Shown piece after piece: positions 6,173-6,385 of a stretch of DNA of 6,385 nucleotides. The DNA lies in NCBI GenBank assembly GCA_020444775.1, contig JAGRHX010000997.1, forward strand, positions 1 to 6,385. The letters run 5' to 3'. The stretch comes from Gammaproteobacteria bacterium. GTDB taxonomy: Bacteria > Pseudomonadota > Gammaproteobacteria > HK1. The notes below the pieces were generated by a model, which saw only the letters and a list, made by a program, of their open reading frames with translations, did not search any database and was not told the origin of the DNA. The position numbers were made by a program, and so were the translations under genes. The first letter of the stretch is position 1. Each line of letters starts with the position of its first letter.

Positions 6173-6385
6173 CTGCTGACTCGGAGCACCACGGCGCCGA
6201 TCGCCGTCATTGCGCTGTTCGGAGTCGGTGACAGTCTCATCCGCAACTTCTCTGTGGCCAGGATTATCGGTATCGTGGCCAGCACCTGCTCGTCCATCAA
6301 CGTCTCGCGCAGTTTCACGCTGCCGCTCGGGCGGAACGTCTACGACCTGGCTCACAGTGCAGTCGATGCGACGACTGGAGAGCGG
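6173..6385 (+). pseudogene. SecF C-terminal fragment, decayed, runs off the window
   Basis: This frame is open to the window edge with no start codon in a sensible place. It reads LLTRSTTAPIAVIALF, then GDSLIRNFSVARIIGIVAST, then CSSINVS and FTLPLG. This follows the last two membrane helices of SecF, where relatives have the order TRTL..S.TTLLVV.AL..FGG, a GFALALLIGIVVGTYSSI-like stretch and V.S...L.LG. SecF with SecD uses the proton gradient to help Sec-dependent protein export at the inner membrane. Only about 55 of roughly 300 residues are present, with a few residues missing inside the first helix and normally small residues replaced (GTYSS to STCSS). No upstream SecF sequence is seen, so this is a remnant rather than a working gene, unless the fusion with the preceding frame is real. 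Confidence 0.55.

Noticed and set aside
6100..6355. Minus-strand open frames over the SecF-like fragment
   Set aside because: They match nothing I recognise, while the plus strand shows the ordered SecF helix pattern.
1..6385. CRISPR array, tRNA, rRNA, insertion sequence or phage genes
   Set aside because: I saw no regularly spaced repeats, no cloverleaf, no transposase motif, no terminal inverted repeats bounding a gene and no phage proteins.

Overview
The window is about two-thirds GC by eye, with compact genes, clear GGAG-type ribosome binding sites and a typical bacterial gene set. The Dps, DUF2061, acylphosphatase and SecF-like sequences look proteobacterial. I lean towards a high-GC gammaproteobacterium, possibly a halophile of the Salinisphaera type. 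That is an impression from protein style, not a result.

Layout from left to right. Positions 1-350 hold no gene I can recognise, only two short hairpins. Positions 351-1745 (minus) encode a family III (CaiB/BaiF) CoA transferase with an unusual lobe order. A 357-base divergent spacer separates it from a plus-strand gene (2103-3032) for a luciferase-like LLM oxidoreductase of the F420-type subgroup. Next come a short AT-rich promoter-like spacer, a 65-residue DUF2061 membrane protein (3203-3400) and a Dps ferritin-like protein (3471-3947). A strong GC-rich hairpin (4006-4031) lies between dps and a converging minus-strand pair: acylphosphatase (4032-4313) and, upstream of it, a second and conventional family III CoA transferase (4382-5566).

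The right end (5567-6385) looks like worn accessory DNA. It holds a palindrome cluster, a possible 76-residue hypothetical protein (minus), a frameshifted ribbon-helix-helix antitoxin-like gene (plus) and, directly after it, a decayed fragment matching the last membrane helices of SecF.

Two CoA transferases and an LLM oxidoreductase suggest catabolism of an unidentified acyl or carboxylic acid substrate through CoA esters. The first transferase and the LLM gene are divergent neighbours and may share control. DUF2061 and Dps are co-directional, 70 bases apart, and may be co-transcribed; Dps points to oxidative and iron stress. Acylphosphatase follows the second transferase by 68 bases on the same strand and may be read through from it. 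I see no CRISPR array, tRNA, rRNA or intact mobile element, and no convincing new multi-gene system. The most unusual material is the decayed right end and the lobe order of the first CoA transferase.
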